64,000 nucleotides of DNA from Mesorhizobium sp. M9A.F.Ca.ET.002.03.1.2 (GCF_003952365.1 NZ_CP034443.1:3403001-3467000); one strand, 5' to 3'. Positions 1 to 8,109 are shown, counted from the first letter of the stretch. Made by a program: numbers and translations. Notes: generated by a model from the letters alone, not told the origin.

Positions 1-90
1 CACGGCGATCTCTACGCCCATGTGCGGCTGATGCTGCCTGAAGGTGGCGACAGCGATCTCGAAGCGCTGATGCGCAACCGAAAACGCTGA
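1..90 (+). CDS. DnaJ-like protein, C-terminal end only
   Basis: The first 29 codons of the window are the end of a gene that begins upstream. They contain a GDLYAHVRLMLPE stretch typical of the second substrate-binding beta domain of DnaJ/CbpA-type co-chaperones, then a short charged tail and a TGA stop. A DnaJ-family protein would stimulate Hsp70 ATPase activity in the cytoplasm. The J domain is not visible, so DnaJ versus a curved-DNA-binding homologue cannot be settled. Confidence 0.6.
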   Translation, partial: HGDLYAHVRLMLPEGGDSDLEALMRNRKR

Positions 91-196
91 CTGGACGCCT
101 TTGTCCCCCGAACTGTCCGTCTTGAGCGCTTGAAGGGGCTCTGTGCCTGTGCGATAGGCACTCCACAAGTGGGAAAATCTTGCGGAGATCGCTGAC

Positions 197-1015
197 ATGG
201 CGGGTGGACAGGGCCTTATGGCCGGCAAGCGCGGGCTTGTCCTTGGCGTCGCGAACAACAGATCGATCGCCTATGGCATTGCCAAGGCCTGCGTCGACCA
301 CGGCGCCGAGATCGCGCTGACCTATCAGGGCGAGGCGTTCAAGAAGCGCGTCGAGCCGCTGGCGGCGGAACTCAATGCCCATATCGCCGGCCACTGCGAC
401 GTGACCGATCCGGCAACCCTCGATGCGGTTTTCGACGACATCGCCAAGCATTGGGGCAAGCTCGATTTTCTCGTCCACGCCATCGCCTTTTCCGACAAGG
501 ACGAACTGACAGGCCGCTATGTCGAGACGACGCGCGACAATTTCCTGCGCACCATGGACATTTCGGTGTTTTCCTTCACCACCATCGCCAAGCGCGCCGA
601 GGCGCTGATGACCGATGGCGGCTCGCTGCTGACGCTGACCTATTACGGTGCGGAAAAAGTGATGCCGCACTACAACGTCATGGGCGTCGCCAAGGCGGCG
701 CTCGAAGCCAGCGTGCGCTATCTGGCCGTCGACCTCGGTGCCAAAAAGATCCGCGTCAACGCCATCTCCGCCGGTCCGATCAAGACGCTGGCCGCCTCCG
801 GCATCGGCGATTTCCGCTACATATTGAAGTGGAACGAATACAATTCGCCGCTGAAGCAGACAGTGACGCAAGAGGAGGTCGGCGATTCAGCCGTCTATTT
901 CCTGTCCAACCTCTCACGCGGCGTCACCGGCGAGGTCCACCATGTCGATTCCGGCTACCATGTCGTCGGCATGAAGGCGGTCGACGCGCCGGATATTTCG
1001 ACGGTCAAGGACTAG
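197..1015 (+). CDS. fabI: Enoyl-ACP reductase (NADH), FabI type
   Basis: Catalyses the last reduction of each fatty-acid elongation cycle (enoyl-ACP to acyl-ACP) in the cytoplasm. The 272-residue protein is a short-chain dehydrogenase fold. The glycine-rich cofactor site GVANNRSIAYGIA lies at about residues 17-29. The FabI-type active site has Tyr149, Tyr159 and Lys166 in the Y-x6-K arrangement, followed by AISAGPIKTLAASGI. The ATG at 197 has a GGAG 9 nt upstream; a second ATG at 218 would remove only seven residues. The sequence matches FabI rather than FabV or FabK. It stands in the same direction as the phosphatase gene 56 bp downstream. Confidence 0.95.
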   Translation: MAGGQGLMAGKRGLVLGVANNRSIAYGIAKACVDHGAEIALTYQGEAFKKRVEPLAAELNAHIAGHCDVTDPATLDAVFDDIAKHWGKLDFLVHAIAFSDKDELTGRYVETTRDNFLRTMDISVFSFTTIAKRAEALMTDGGSLLTLTYYGAEKVMPHYNVMGVAKAALEASVRYLAVDLGAKKIRVNAISAGPIKTLAASGIGDFRYILKWNEYNSPLKQTVTQEEVGDSAVYFLSNLSRGVTGEVHHVDSGYHVVGMKAVDAPDISTVKD

Positions 1016-1071
1016 TTCCTTCCACGAACGCCAACCCTGCCTGTCTGCTCCCGATTTCACCGGAAGACCTG

Positions 1072-1659
1072 ATGTATCCGCTCGTCTACATCGCGCGCCA
1101 TGGCCAGACGGAGTGGAACGCCGAGGCCCGGTTGCAGGGACAGGCCGACACCGATCTCAACGCGCTCGGCCGCGAGCAGGCGACCCGCAACGGCCATCGG
1201 CTGGCCGAACTCGTCCATAACCCCCAGGATTTCGACTTTGTCGCCAGCCCGATGCGGCGCACACGCGAGACGATGGAGCGCCTGCGCACGGCGATGAAGC
1301 TCGATCCGCACGCCTATCGTACCGAGCCGCTTCTCGTAGAGTTGAGCTTTGGCAACTGGCAGGGTTTCACCTTTGCCGAACTCAAGGCGAAGGATTCCGG
1401 TTCGACCAGGCAACGCCGCCTCGACAAATGGAATTTCCAACCGCCCGGCGAGGGCGCCGAAAGCTATCAGATGCTGCTCGAACGGGTAAAACCCTGGTTC
1501 GATGCGCTGGACCGCCAGACGGTCTGCGTGACCCATGGCGGCGTCGTGCGTGCCCTGTTCCGCGTGATGCTGGGAATGCCTGAGGAAGAAGCCGCAAACC
1601 TGGATGTGCCTCAGGATCGCTTGCTCAGGCTGGAGGGCCAGCGCCTGGAGTGGCTCTAG
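1072..1659 (+). CDS. Histidine phosphatase family protein (phosphoglycerate mutase-like)
   Basis: A 195-residue cytoplasmic phosphatase of the branch that forms a phosphohistidine intermediate. The signature RHGQTEWN starts at Arg9, with His10 as nucleophile. SPMRRTRET follows in the middle, and the second catalytic histidine is His155 in VTHGG. I chose the ATG at 1072 because the family starts a few residues before RHG; the open frame further upstream only overlaps fabI. The substrate cannot be read from sequence: family members act on phosphoglycerate, sugar phosphates or alpha-ribazole phosphate. It lies 56 bp after fabI and converges on the cyclase gene. Confidence 0.88.
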   Translation: MYPLVYIARHGQTEWNAEARLQGQADTDLNALGREQATRNGHRLAELVHNPQDFDFVASPMRRTRETMERLRTAMKLDPHAYRTEPLLVELSFGNWQGFTFAELKAKDSGSTRQRRLDKWNFQPPGEGAESYQMLLERVKPWFDALDRQTVCVTHGGVVRALFRVMLGMPEEEAANLDVPQDRLLRLEGQRLEWL

Positions 1660-1670
1660 GGGTCAAATCC

Positions 1671-1687
1671 AATCGCTCTGAGCGATT
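1671..1687. terminator. Candidate hairpin between converging genes
   Basis: AATCGCT and AGCGATT form a perfect 7-bp stem with a 3-nt loop. It sits 12 nt after the phosphatase stop and 26 bp before the original stop of the converging cyclase gene. There is no strong T tract on either side, so termination is inferred from position. Confidence 0.4.
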
Positions 1688-1712
1688 TAGCCCCCTCTCG
1701 ACACTGATGGCG

Positions 1713-1808
1713 CTAACCGCTCGTTTCCTTTGGAGAAGGCACACCCAACTTAGCCTCGAGTTGAGCTAGCGCCGACTCAAGTTTGTCGCGCAGACGCGCA
1801 GCTCTAGC
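1713..1808 (-). pseudogene. Severed 3' end of the adenylate cyclase gene
   Basis: Removing the IS element and one 6-bp target copy lets the cyclase frame continue without a break from 2858 into this segment. It adds 29 residues (starting AARLRDKLESALAQLEAKLG) and ends at a TAG whose complement is 1713-1715. The tail is a leucine-heptad, helix-forming stretch. It is now cut off from the rest of the gene by about 1 kb of IS DNA. Confidence 0.8.
1803..1808. repeat. Left target-site duplication TCTAGC
   Basis: TCTAGC directly precedes the left IS terminus and is repeated exactly at 2858-2863 after the right terminus. The 6-bp NCTAGN pattern is the known target preference of IS481 itself. Confidence 0.85.
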
Positions 1809-2857
1809 TGTGAGTTTCCAGAAGGTTGTCCATTCGGGCCCGACCGAGGAGACTGGAGTTACCACACTTCAGATTCGTCGGAGGACCCGAATGAACATTC
1901 ATAAGAATGCCCGTCTCACGCCGCTTCGTCGAGAGGAGATGGCGCTTGCGGTCATGGAAGGCGACCTTTCCCAAGCCCAAGCAGCGTTGAAATTCGCGGT
2001 GACGGCGAAGGTCGTGAAGCGATGGGTCGAGCGTTACAAGGCCGAAGGCCGTGCCGGCATGGTCGACCGCTCGTCGCGACCCAGGCGCAGTCCGAATGCG
2101 ACCGAACGGGCTGTGGCCGATCGGATCGTTGCGCTGCGGCGCCAGCGCCTCACGGGCAAGCACATTGCAAGTGTGGTCGCCGTCTCGCCGGCGACGGTGA
2201 GCAGGGTGCTGGCGCGGGCCGGGCTGTCGCGGCTGAAGGACCTTGAGCCAGCAGAGCCGGTGCGTCGATATGAGCGTGACGAGCCGGGCGACATGATCCA
2301 CATCGATATCAAGAAGCTCGGCCGTTTCGACCGCATCGGCCATCGCATCACCGGCGATCGCACCGGCCAAAGCAATGGCCGGACTTCCCGTAAAGGCGGC
2401 GCGGGCTGGGAGTTCGTCCACGTCTGCATTGACGATGCCTCCCGCATCGCCTTTAGCCAGATCCTGCCCGACGAGAAAAAGGAAAGCGCCGTCGCCTTCC
2501 TCAACGCCGCCATCGCCTACTATGCCAGCCTTGGCGTCACCACCTCACGGGTCATGACCGACAACGGCGGCTGCTATAAAAGCCGCGCCTTCCGCGCCGC
2601 CTGCAAAGCCCTCGGCCTCAAACACATCCGAACCAAGCCCTACACGCCCAAGACCAACGGCAAGGCCGAACGCTTCATCCAGACCGCGCTCAGAGAATGG
2701 GCCTACGCAAGAGCCTACACGACCTCAGATCGCCGTGCTGCCGAGCTGCCCGTCTGGCTGCACCGATACAATTGGCACCGCCCGCATGGCAGCCTAAAAT
2801 CCAAAACACCCATCAGTCGCCTCGGATTGTCCGAGGACAACCTGTTGAGGCTCCACA
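1809..2857 (+). mobile_element. IS481-family insertion sequence, complete
   Basis: A 1049-bp element. Its ends at 1809-1831 and 2835-2857 are imperfect inverted repeats, both starting TGTG and both carrying AGGTTGTCC 10 bp further in (15 of 23 positions match). It is flanked by a perfect 6-bp duplication TCTAGC and holds one intact transposase gene, so it may still be mobile. It sits in the 3' end of a minus-strand adenylate cyclase gene. The exact target duplication suggests a fairly recent insertion. Confidence 0.88.
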
Positions 2858-2862
2858 TCTAG
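1891..2862 (+). CDS. IS481-family transposase
   Basis: A 323-residue DDE transposase. The N-terminal third carries two helix-turn-helix segments (about residues 10-60 and 70-115) for binding the IS ends. The rve-type catalytic core follows, with Asp139 in HIDIKKLG, Asp224 in MTDNGG and Glu260 in NGKAERF; Asp224 and Glu260 are 35 residues apart, the D35E spacing. I chose the ATG at 1891, where homology to the family begins. Its last sense codon ends at 2859 and its TAG stop is at 2860-2862, both in the target duplication outside the IS. The stop is therefore supplied by the CTAG of the insertion site. Confidence 0.93.
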   Translation: MNIHKNARLTPLRREEMALAVMEGDLSQAQAALKFAVTAKVVKRWVERYKAEGRAGMVDRSSRPRRSPNATERAVADRIVALRRQRLTGKHIASVVAVSPATVSRVLARAGLSRLKDLEPAEPVRRYERDEPGDMIHIDIKKLGRFDRIGHRITGDRTGQSNGRTSRKGGAGWEFVHVCIDDASRIAFSQILPDEKKESAVAFLNAAIAYYASLGVTTSRVMTDNGGCYKSRAFRAACKALGLKHIRTKPYTPKTNGKAERFIQTALREWAYARAYTTSDRRAAELPVWLHRYNWHRPHGSLKSKTPISRLGLSEDNLLRLHI

Positions 2863-4381
2863 CGGGGTCGAGCCCGGCGGTATCGAGCGTCAACGACATG
2901 CCCTCGTCCATTTCTGTTATGACAGTGTCGTCGCGCAACTGTTCCCGGACACCCCGCACCAAATAAGGCACGATCGGTCTGCTGATCCCCTTCATGCTGA
3001 TCTGCTCACCTGCCGACGCATCGACCATGTCCCGTACGTTGGAATATGTTTCGTAGCTGAGCATTATTCCGCCGGCAGGTGCAATGCTCTGCAGCCGAGC
3101 AGCGAGGTTAGCTTCGGCGCCGATGATGGTGTAATCCATACGATCGTCACTGCCGAAGTTGCCGACATTGCAGTAGCCGGTGTTTATTCCCATCCGCACA
3201 CGGAAGGGGTGCTCGATACCCTGCTGCCGCCATTTGACTTGCAGGTACTCCAAACGCTTTTGCATGGCCAAGGCCATACGCAGACATGCACGTGCGTCTT
3301 CGCGAGGGCCAAGCGTCTGCGGGTCGCCGAAAAAAGCGAGAATGGCATCGCCGATGAACTTATCCACGGTGGCGCCATGAGAAATGGCGATATGCGACAT
3401 CTCGGTTAGATACTCGTTGAGATGGGCCGTCAGTTCCTCAGGTTGCATACGCTCGGTCGTGGCAGTGAAATCCACGATGTCGGAGAAGAAGATGGTCAGT
3501 TTCTTTCGCTCTGCAGTCACCTTCACGTCGCGCTCGCCGCTGAACACACTTTTGTAGATCTCAGGTGAGAGATATTTTGCGATTTTGAGCGACACCGTTG
3601 CCAAGAAGTTGTTGGCCTCCTTCAGTTCGCCGTTGACCAGGGCGAGTTCGCGCGACTGCCGCCACTGCATTACGATGAATGCAACTCCAGTGGCTATGGC
3701 GGCCGCAAAATATGCGAAGAGATAGTGGAAGCCGATCGACCCTTGAGATAGGGGCTGCGAGACAGACACAGCTTGAATCCCTCTGACATCACCGACGTTC
3801 CAATCCTTCTTTGGGCTGTCCGGATGCGAGTTGTGGCATGCCACGCAGGCGGCGGTCATGCGGATCGGCGAAGCCAGCCGAACGGTCGGACTCCAGCCAC
3901 CTTCCGCCGCCTCAAGCGTTTGAACATTCGGGTCGGCACGAAATGATGCCAATGCCTTCAATTGAAAGTCATCAAGATTGTGTGGAGGCCGCCCGGCGAA
4001 AGGATAGTCGGAAACAAATTCGTACCGGACAGTGTTGTCACGCGAACTCGTGAGACGCCCGATTTCCAGCGAGAACGTCGCTGGAATTGGTATCGCGCCA
4101 GCAACGTCGCGGTAGTTATCTGTCGCGGTGATTTTCGTATGCGGGTCCGCTTGGAGGATTCGCCCGACCACGTCATTGGCGTAGAACGTGCGAATGTCAG
4201 TTATGATCTTGCTGATGTCGTTCGCTTGACGTTCGGATAGTTGATGCGTGAAGTCACGCAGGTCGAGGACGACAGCAACTGGAAGCGCCACTAAGAGAAG
4301 GATCACTGCAATCGCAGCCGGCCAGATGCTACGCTCCCGCACGCTGTTGTTTCCCCCTGAAGCCGGTTTCGCGCTTGTCAC
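2813..4381 (-). CDS. Membrane adenylate/guanylate cyclase with Tll0287-like heme domain, 3' end altered by IS
   Basis: Class III nucleotide cyclase that would make cAMP (or cGMP) from the triphosphate at the inner membrane. The 522 residues read: TM helix about 21-40; a periplasmic DUF3365/Tll0287-like domain ending in the c-type heme motif CVACH (Cys179, Cys182, His183); TM helix about 217-238; then the cyclase domain from about 290 with metal-binding Asp301 and Asp304 in FSDIVDF and KFIGDAILAFFGDP. The heme motif suggests redox or gas sensing, which is inference. The last 14 residues are read from the IS and replace a native 29-residue tail; the catalytic domain itself is whole. The start at 4381 precedes a basic stretch and the first TM helix. 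Confidence 0.85.
   Translation of the reverse strand: MTSAKPASGGNNSVRERSIWPAAIAVILLLVALPVAVVLDLRDFTHQLSERQANDISKIITDIRTFYANDVVGRILQADPHTKITATDNYRDVAGAIPIPATFSLEIGRLTSSRDNTVRYEFVSDYPFAGRPPHNLDDFQLKALASFRADPNVQTLEAAEGGWSPTVRLASPIRMTAACVACHNSHPDSPKKDWNVGDVRGIQAVSVSQPLSQGSIGFHYLFAYFAAAIATGVAFIVMQWRQSRELALVNGELKEANNFLATVSLKIAKYLSPEIYKSVFSGERDVKVTAERKKLTIFFSDIVDFTATTERMQPEELTAHLNEYLTEMSHIAISHGATVDKFIGDAILAFFGDPQTLGPREDARACLRMALAMQKRLEYLQVKWRQQGIEHPFRVRMGINTGYCNVGNFGSDDRMDYTIIGAEANLAARLQSIAPAGGIMLSYETYSNVRDMVDASAGEQISMKGISRPIVPYLVRGVREQLRDDTVITEMDEGMSLTLDTAGLDPARCGASTGCPRTIRGD
2858..2863. repeat. Right target-site duplication TCTAGC
   Basis: Second copy of the 6-bp duplication, directly after the right IS terminus. 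It contains the TAG that stops the transposase. Confidence 0.85.
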
Positions 4382-4812
4382 AGCAATGACCCTTGGTTAG
4401 CTGAGGTTGCCGCGCAAGATTGCATGAAATTAGTTCCGAGATTGTGTCGCTAAAGCGCGCGCTGGAATCGCGCACTTTACAAGGTGTCTGAGTGCATCTT
4501 ATGCGCCCGCGCAAGCGGCAGCTTTGCGCCGCTTATCGGACATTGAGACCAGCGTAGCTGTGCGCTCAAAACGGACCCTCGCGATCCAGAATCGTCAGCT
4601 GTATGGACCAGCAAGCGTGCCTAGCCGCAGACGTGCTCGGCCGAAGAGTCTAGCACCTGGTCTGGTCGGGTCCAAGCCAATTTCCGCCTGCCGCGCTCTA
4701 CGCTATTGCAAGACGTTCAAATTTGAGCTTCCGCACTCATGCTTTGTCGAGAGTATCTCCGTAAGTTTTAGCCGTTCTGACGGCGACGATGACGACGAAA
4801 TAGGAGAACGCA
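4382..4812. other. Intergenic region between cyclase and small orphan gene
   Basis: 431 bp with no convincing gene. A plus-strand open frame at 4524-4832 has no ribosome binding site and low-complexity composition, so I left it out. The region must hold the cyclase promoter on the minus strand and that of the small gene on the plus strand, but I could not identify clear boxes. Confidence 0.4.
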
Positions 4813-5100
4813 ATGACTCGCAATCACGTTGAACGTCTTGGAGAGTTCAGGGAAATCCTGGTCGCGACTCGACGCGAGGGAATCCGTAACGTGCACCATA
4901 CTCGCGACGCAATGCGGGCAAGTGGCTTTCAGATCGGGGACAGCGACGGCTCCAGCTACGGAGCCGAGTTGAAGGCGCTCCAAGAGGAAATTGAGGCAGT
5001 CGATCGCGCCATCGAAGACGAGAAGCGGCTGGCCTTGACCCTCGAGAGCGCTGCTCAATCCCGCCGACCGACTAAACCGAGAATCGTGAAGGGAACATAG
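4813..5100 (+). CDS. Small hypothetical protein
   Basis: A 95-residue protein I do not recognise. The ATG has a good ribosome binding site (AGGAGA, 5 nt upstream). The middle (about residues 50-80, around LKALQEEIEAVDRAIEDEK) is predicted to be a charged helix, possibly coiled coil. The C terminus is basic (RRPTKPRIVK). There is no signal peptide or TM segment, and no operon partner. Confidence 0.55.
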   Translation: MTRNHVERLGEFREILVATRREGIRNVHHTRDAMRASGFQIGDSDGSSYGAELKALQEEIEAVDRAIEDEKRLALTLESAAQSRRPTKPRIVKGT

Positions 5101-5256
5101 AGTCACCCTTGGCGCCCGTCGCGTCGATAGCATGCGGTATGGTGTCGGGCTCGTCGCCGCCGTGGTGCAGCGCCCTGACAGCGGACGTTCTATGTCGCTG
5201 TGTGCTCGTTTCCACCCGCCGGCTTCGGGATGGCCCGCTGGAAGACTCTATTCGGT

Positions 5257-5511
5257 TTAATCGCCATCCGGCAATTGCATGTCGGTGATGACGTTCTCGC
5301 CGTTTGTCTCGTCGTAGGCGATCACGATATCCATGCCGGGTTTCAGCGCATCGATATCGGTTTCGGCATTCAGCTTGTAGGATTTGCCGTCGTCGAGTGT
5401 CAGCGTCAGCGTGTCCTTGTCGACCTCTTTGATCAGGCCTTCGGTTTGGCCGGCGAAGGCGGCGGTGGAAATCAGCAACGTGGCGGCAACGGCGCCGATC
5501 AGGATACGCAT
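5257..5511 (-). CDS. DUF1344 family small exported protein
   Basis: An 84-residue protein with a signal peptide (MRILIGAVAATLLISTAAFA, cleavage after AFA) and a 60-residue beta-rich domain rich in Asp and Lys (KEVDKDTLTLTLDDGKSY). This resembles the DUF1344 family common in Rhizobiales, of unknown function. Two ATG codons are adjacent at 5512-5514 and 5509-5511. The second has better spacing to AAGAGG on the minus strand, so I used it. It converges on nothing; aroC diverges upstream. Confidence 0.78.
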   Translation of the reverse strand: MRILIGAVAATLLISTAAFAGQTEGLIKEVDKDTLTLTLDDGKSYKLNAETDIDALKPGMDIVIAYDETNGENVITDMQLPDGD

Positions 5512-5714
5512 CATCGTCCTCTTATCATTGCGCCGGCACGGTGGCGGCGGGTGTTCAACTGACGGGTCGAGGGAAGCAGAAACCAACCGAATGTGTCAAA
5601 ACTAAATCCGCCAGATCACAGTTTGACCACTGCGGGAAACGCCAATAGAAGGCAGACTACAGCGCCGCGCGTCGTCTTGGACGCGCAAAGGACACTGTAG
5701 CACTTTTTGATTTT

Positions 5715-5759
5715 GCGCATGATCCTTTCCGAAAATCGCTCCGATTTCGGGTCATGCGC
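5715..5759. repeat. Palindromic repeat upstream of aroC
   Basis: Outer arms GCGCATGA (5715-5722) and TCATGCGC (5752-5759) enclose inner arms CCGAAAATCG and CGATTTCGG around a 3-nt centre. The inner half recurs as a perfect palindrome at 28751-28774. It lies 34 bp before aroC and resembles the short palindromic elements scattered in rhizobial chromosomes. Confidence 0.7.
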
Positions 5760-5793
5760 AAAGCCGGCTCCGATGCCGGCAGGGCTGGTTTTC

Positions 5794-6903
5794 ATGTCGC
5801 ACAACACGTTTGGCCATCTTTTCCGCGTCACCACCTGGGGCGAAAGCCATGGCGCAGCGCTCGGCTGCGTGGTCGACGGCTGCCCGCCCGGCATCCGCTT
5901 CACGCGCGCGGAGGTCCAGGCCGAACTCGACAGGCGCCGCCCGGGTCAATCGCGTTTTGTGACGCAGCGTCGCGAACCCGACGAGGTCAAGATCCTGTCC
6001 GGCTTCATCCTGGATGAGGACGGCGAGACCATGATCACCACCGGCACGCCCGTGTCGATGATGATCGAGAATGTCGACCAGCGCTCCAAGGACTATGGCG
6101 AGATCGCCCGCCAGTACCGGCCGGGTCATGCCGATTATACCTACGACGCCAAATACGGCCTGCGCGATCATCGCGGCGGTGGCCGCTCGTCGGCCCGCGA
6201 GACGGCGGCGCGGGTGGCGGCCGGAGCCTTGGCCCGCAAGGTCGTGCCCGGCCTAGTGGTGCGCGGCGCGCTGGTCTCGATGGGCGAAAAACGAATAGAC
6301 CGCGCCAACTGGAACTGGAATTTCGTCGGCGACGCCGAAAATCCGTTCTTCACACCCGATCCGGCATCGGTCGCCGTCTTTGCCGCGTATCTCGACGGCA
6401 TCCGCAAGGCAGGTTCGTCGGTCGGCGCGGTCATCGAGATCGTCGCCGATGGCGTTCCGGCAGGCCTCGGCGCGCCGATCTACGCCAAGCTCGACCAGGA
6501 CATTGCCTCGGGCCTGATGTCGATCAATGCCGTCAAGGGTGTCGAGATCGGCAACGGCTTCGAGGCCGCCCACATCACCGGCGAAGAGAATGCCGACGAG
6601 ATGCGCATCGGCAATGACGGCAAGCCGGTCTTCCTGTCCAACAATGCCGGCGGCATACTTGGCGGCATCTCGACCGGCCAGGCGATCGTCGCGCGCTTCG
6701 CCGTCAAGCCGACTTCGTCGATCCTGACTCCGCGAAAGTCGATCGACAAGGACGGCAACGACGTCGAGATCATGACCAAGGGCCGCCACGATCCATGCGT
6801 CGGCATCCGCGCCGTGCCGATCGGCGAGGCAATGGTTGCCTGCGCCATCGCCGATCACTATCTGAGGCACAGGGGACAGACGGGGAGGGGAGTAGGGGAG
6901 TAA
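5794..6903 (+). CDS. aroC: Chorismate synthase
   Basis: Converts 5-enolpyruvylshikimate 3-phosphate to chorismate using reduced FMN, the last step of the shikimate pathway. The 369-residue protein starts with [20 protein letters not shown], a family signature, then carries [16 protein letters not shown] and near the end [16 protein letters not shown]. An in-frame start further upstream at 5707 would read through the palindromic repeat, so I reject it. The last residues ([10 protein letters not shown]) are encoded by the left arm of a 33-bp inverted repeat, so the natural C terminus seems to have been rewritten by that repeat. Confidence 0.95.
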   Translation: MSHNTFGHLFRVTTWGESHGAALGCVVDGCPPGIRFTRAEVQAELDRRRPGQSRFVTQRREPDEVKILSGFILDEDGETMITTGTPVSMMIENVDQRSKDYGEIARQYRPGHADYTYDAKYGLRDHRGGGRSSARETAARVAAGALARKVVPGLVVRGALVSMGEKRIDRANWNWNFVGDAENPFFTPDPASVAVFAAYLDGIRKAGSSVGAVIEIVADGVPAGLGAPIYAKLDQDIASGLMSINAVKGVEIGNGFEAAHITGEENADEMRIGNDGKPVFLSNNAGGILGGISTGQAIVARFAVKPTSSILTPRKSIDKDGNDVEIMTKGRHDPCVGIRAVPIGEAMVACAIADHYLRHRGQTGRGVGE

Positions 6904-6991
6904 GGCAGTAGGGGAGTATGTTACGCATCTCCAGGACAGCAATTTTTTTCCTTTTCCCTACTCCCCTACTGCCCTATTCCCCTACTCCCCT
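6886..6991. repeat. 33-bp inverted repeat between aroC and ribB
   Basis: Left arm 6886-6918 and right arm 6959-6991 are inverse complements at 31 of 33 positions, separated by 40 nt that include a T-rich run. Each arm is built from GGGGAGTA-like units. The left arm encodes the last codons and stop of aroC. The right arm ends 17 bp before the ribB ATG. In RNA it would form a very stable hairpin that could terminate or attenuate transcription into ribB, or protect the aroC 3' end. Confidence 0.85.
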
Positions 6992-7008
6992 GCGAGCGAA
7001 GCGAGCCA

Positions 7009-8109
7009 ATGCCTTACGACCAGAAGAAAATCGTCGAAGCACTGCGCGCCTTCGAGCGCGGCGAGATCGTCGTCGTCATGGATGATGACGGGCGCGAGAA
7101 CGAGGGCGACCTGATCGTCGCCGCCATCCACTGCACGCCGGAAAAAATGGCGTTCATCGTCCGCAACACCTCCGGCATCGTCTGCACGCCGATGCCGCGT
7201 GAGGAGGCCAAGCGGCTCAACCTGCAGCCGATGGTCGCCGACAATGATTCGGCCCACACCACCGCTTTCACCGTCAGCGTCGATTTCAAGCACGGCACCA
7301 CGACAGGCATTTCGGCCGACGACCGCACATTGACCGTGCGCAACCTGGCCAACGGCAATGTCGGCGCCTCCGATTTCGTTCGCCCCGGCCACATCTTTCC
7401 GCTGATCGCGCGCGAAGGCGGCGTGCTGATGCGTTCGGGCCATACCGAAGCCGCGGTCGACCTGTGCAAGCTCGCCGGCCTGCCGCCGGTCGGCGTCATT
7501 TCCGAGTTGGTCAACGACGACGGTACCGTGATGCGCGGCCCGCAGGTGCAGGCCTTCGCCGAAAAGAACGGTTTGAAGCAGATTTCGGTCGCCGATCTCA
7601 TCGCCTACCGCCAGCGCAAGGAAACGCTGGTCGAGCGCGTCGCCTGTTCGGACATCGACACGCCGGGCGGCAAGGCGCAGGTCTTCACCTACACGCTGCC
7701 CTGGGATTCCATGCACCATGTCGCGATCGTCTTCGGCGACATCCGCGACGGCGAGGAGGTGCCGGTGAGGCTGCATTCCGAGGACGTGGTGAGCGACGTG
7801 TTCGGCACCGGCCACAGGCTGGACGGCATCATGAAATCGATGGGCGAGCGCCGGCGCGGCGTCATCGTCTATCTGCGCGAGGGCTCGGTCGGCGTCGCCC
7901 ATCAGGAGCGCAAGCGCCCGGCGCCCGGCGACCGCGAAGACCATGAAGAGGCGCGCCGGCGCGAGAACGAGTGGCGCGAGATCGGCCTAGGCGCCCAGAT
8001 CCTGAAGGATCTCGGCATCTCCTCGATCAACCTGATCGCCTCGCGTGAGCGCCACTATGTCGGCCTCGAAGGCTTTGGCATCCATATCGCCAAGACCGAG
8101 ATTCTCTAG
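7009..8109 (+). CDS. ribB: 3,4-Dihydroxy-2-butanone-4-phosphate synthase with degenerate GTP cyclohydrolase II half
   Basis: Makes the four-carbon precursor of riboflavin from ribulose 5-phosphate. The 366 residues split into a RibB domain (about 1-205, with DDDGRENEGDL from residue 25 and RSGHTEAAVDLC) and a RibA-like domain (about 210-366). In the second half the region that normally carries the three zinc cysteines reads HSEDVVSDVFGTGHRLDG, with none of them. The cyclohydrolase activity is therefore probably lost, as in RibBX-type hybrids. A separate functional RibA should exist elsewhere. The start lies just after the large inverted repeat. Confidence 0.92.
   Translation: MPYDQKKIVEALRAFERGEIVVVMDDDGRENEGDLIVAAIHCTPEKMAFIVRNTSGIVCTPMPREEAKRLNLQPMVADNDSAHTTAFTVSVDFKHGTTTGISADDRTLTVRNLANGNVGASDFVRPGHIFPLIAREGGVLMRSGHTEAAVDLCKLAGLPPVGVISELVNDDGTVMRGPQVQAFAEKNGLKQISVADLIAYRQRKETLVERVACSDIDTPGGKAQVFTYTLPWDSMHHVAIVFGDIRDGEEVPVRLHSEDVVSDVFGTGHRLDGIMKSMGERRRGVIVYLREGSVGVAHQERKRPAPGDREDHEEARRRENEWREIGLGAQILKDLGISSINLIASRERHYVGLEGFGIHIAKTEIL

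Noticed and set aside
451..1071. Upstream extension of the phosphatase frame (open from 451)
   Set aside because: It runs inside fabI in another frame, is arginine-rich and has no family likeness. The true start is at 1072.
4524..4832. 102-codon frame before the small orphan gene
   Set aside because: No ribosome site, serine/arginine-rich, and it overlaps the better-supported start at 4813.
6919..7008. Possible FMN riboswitch before ribB
   Set aside because: I looked for the conserved FMN element segments; the gap is filled by the inverted repeat and a T-rich loop instead.
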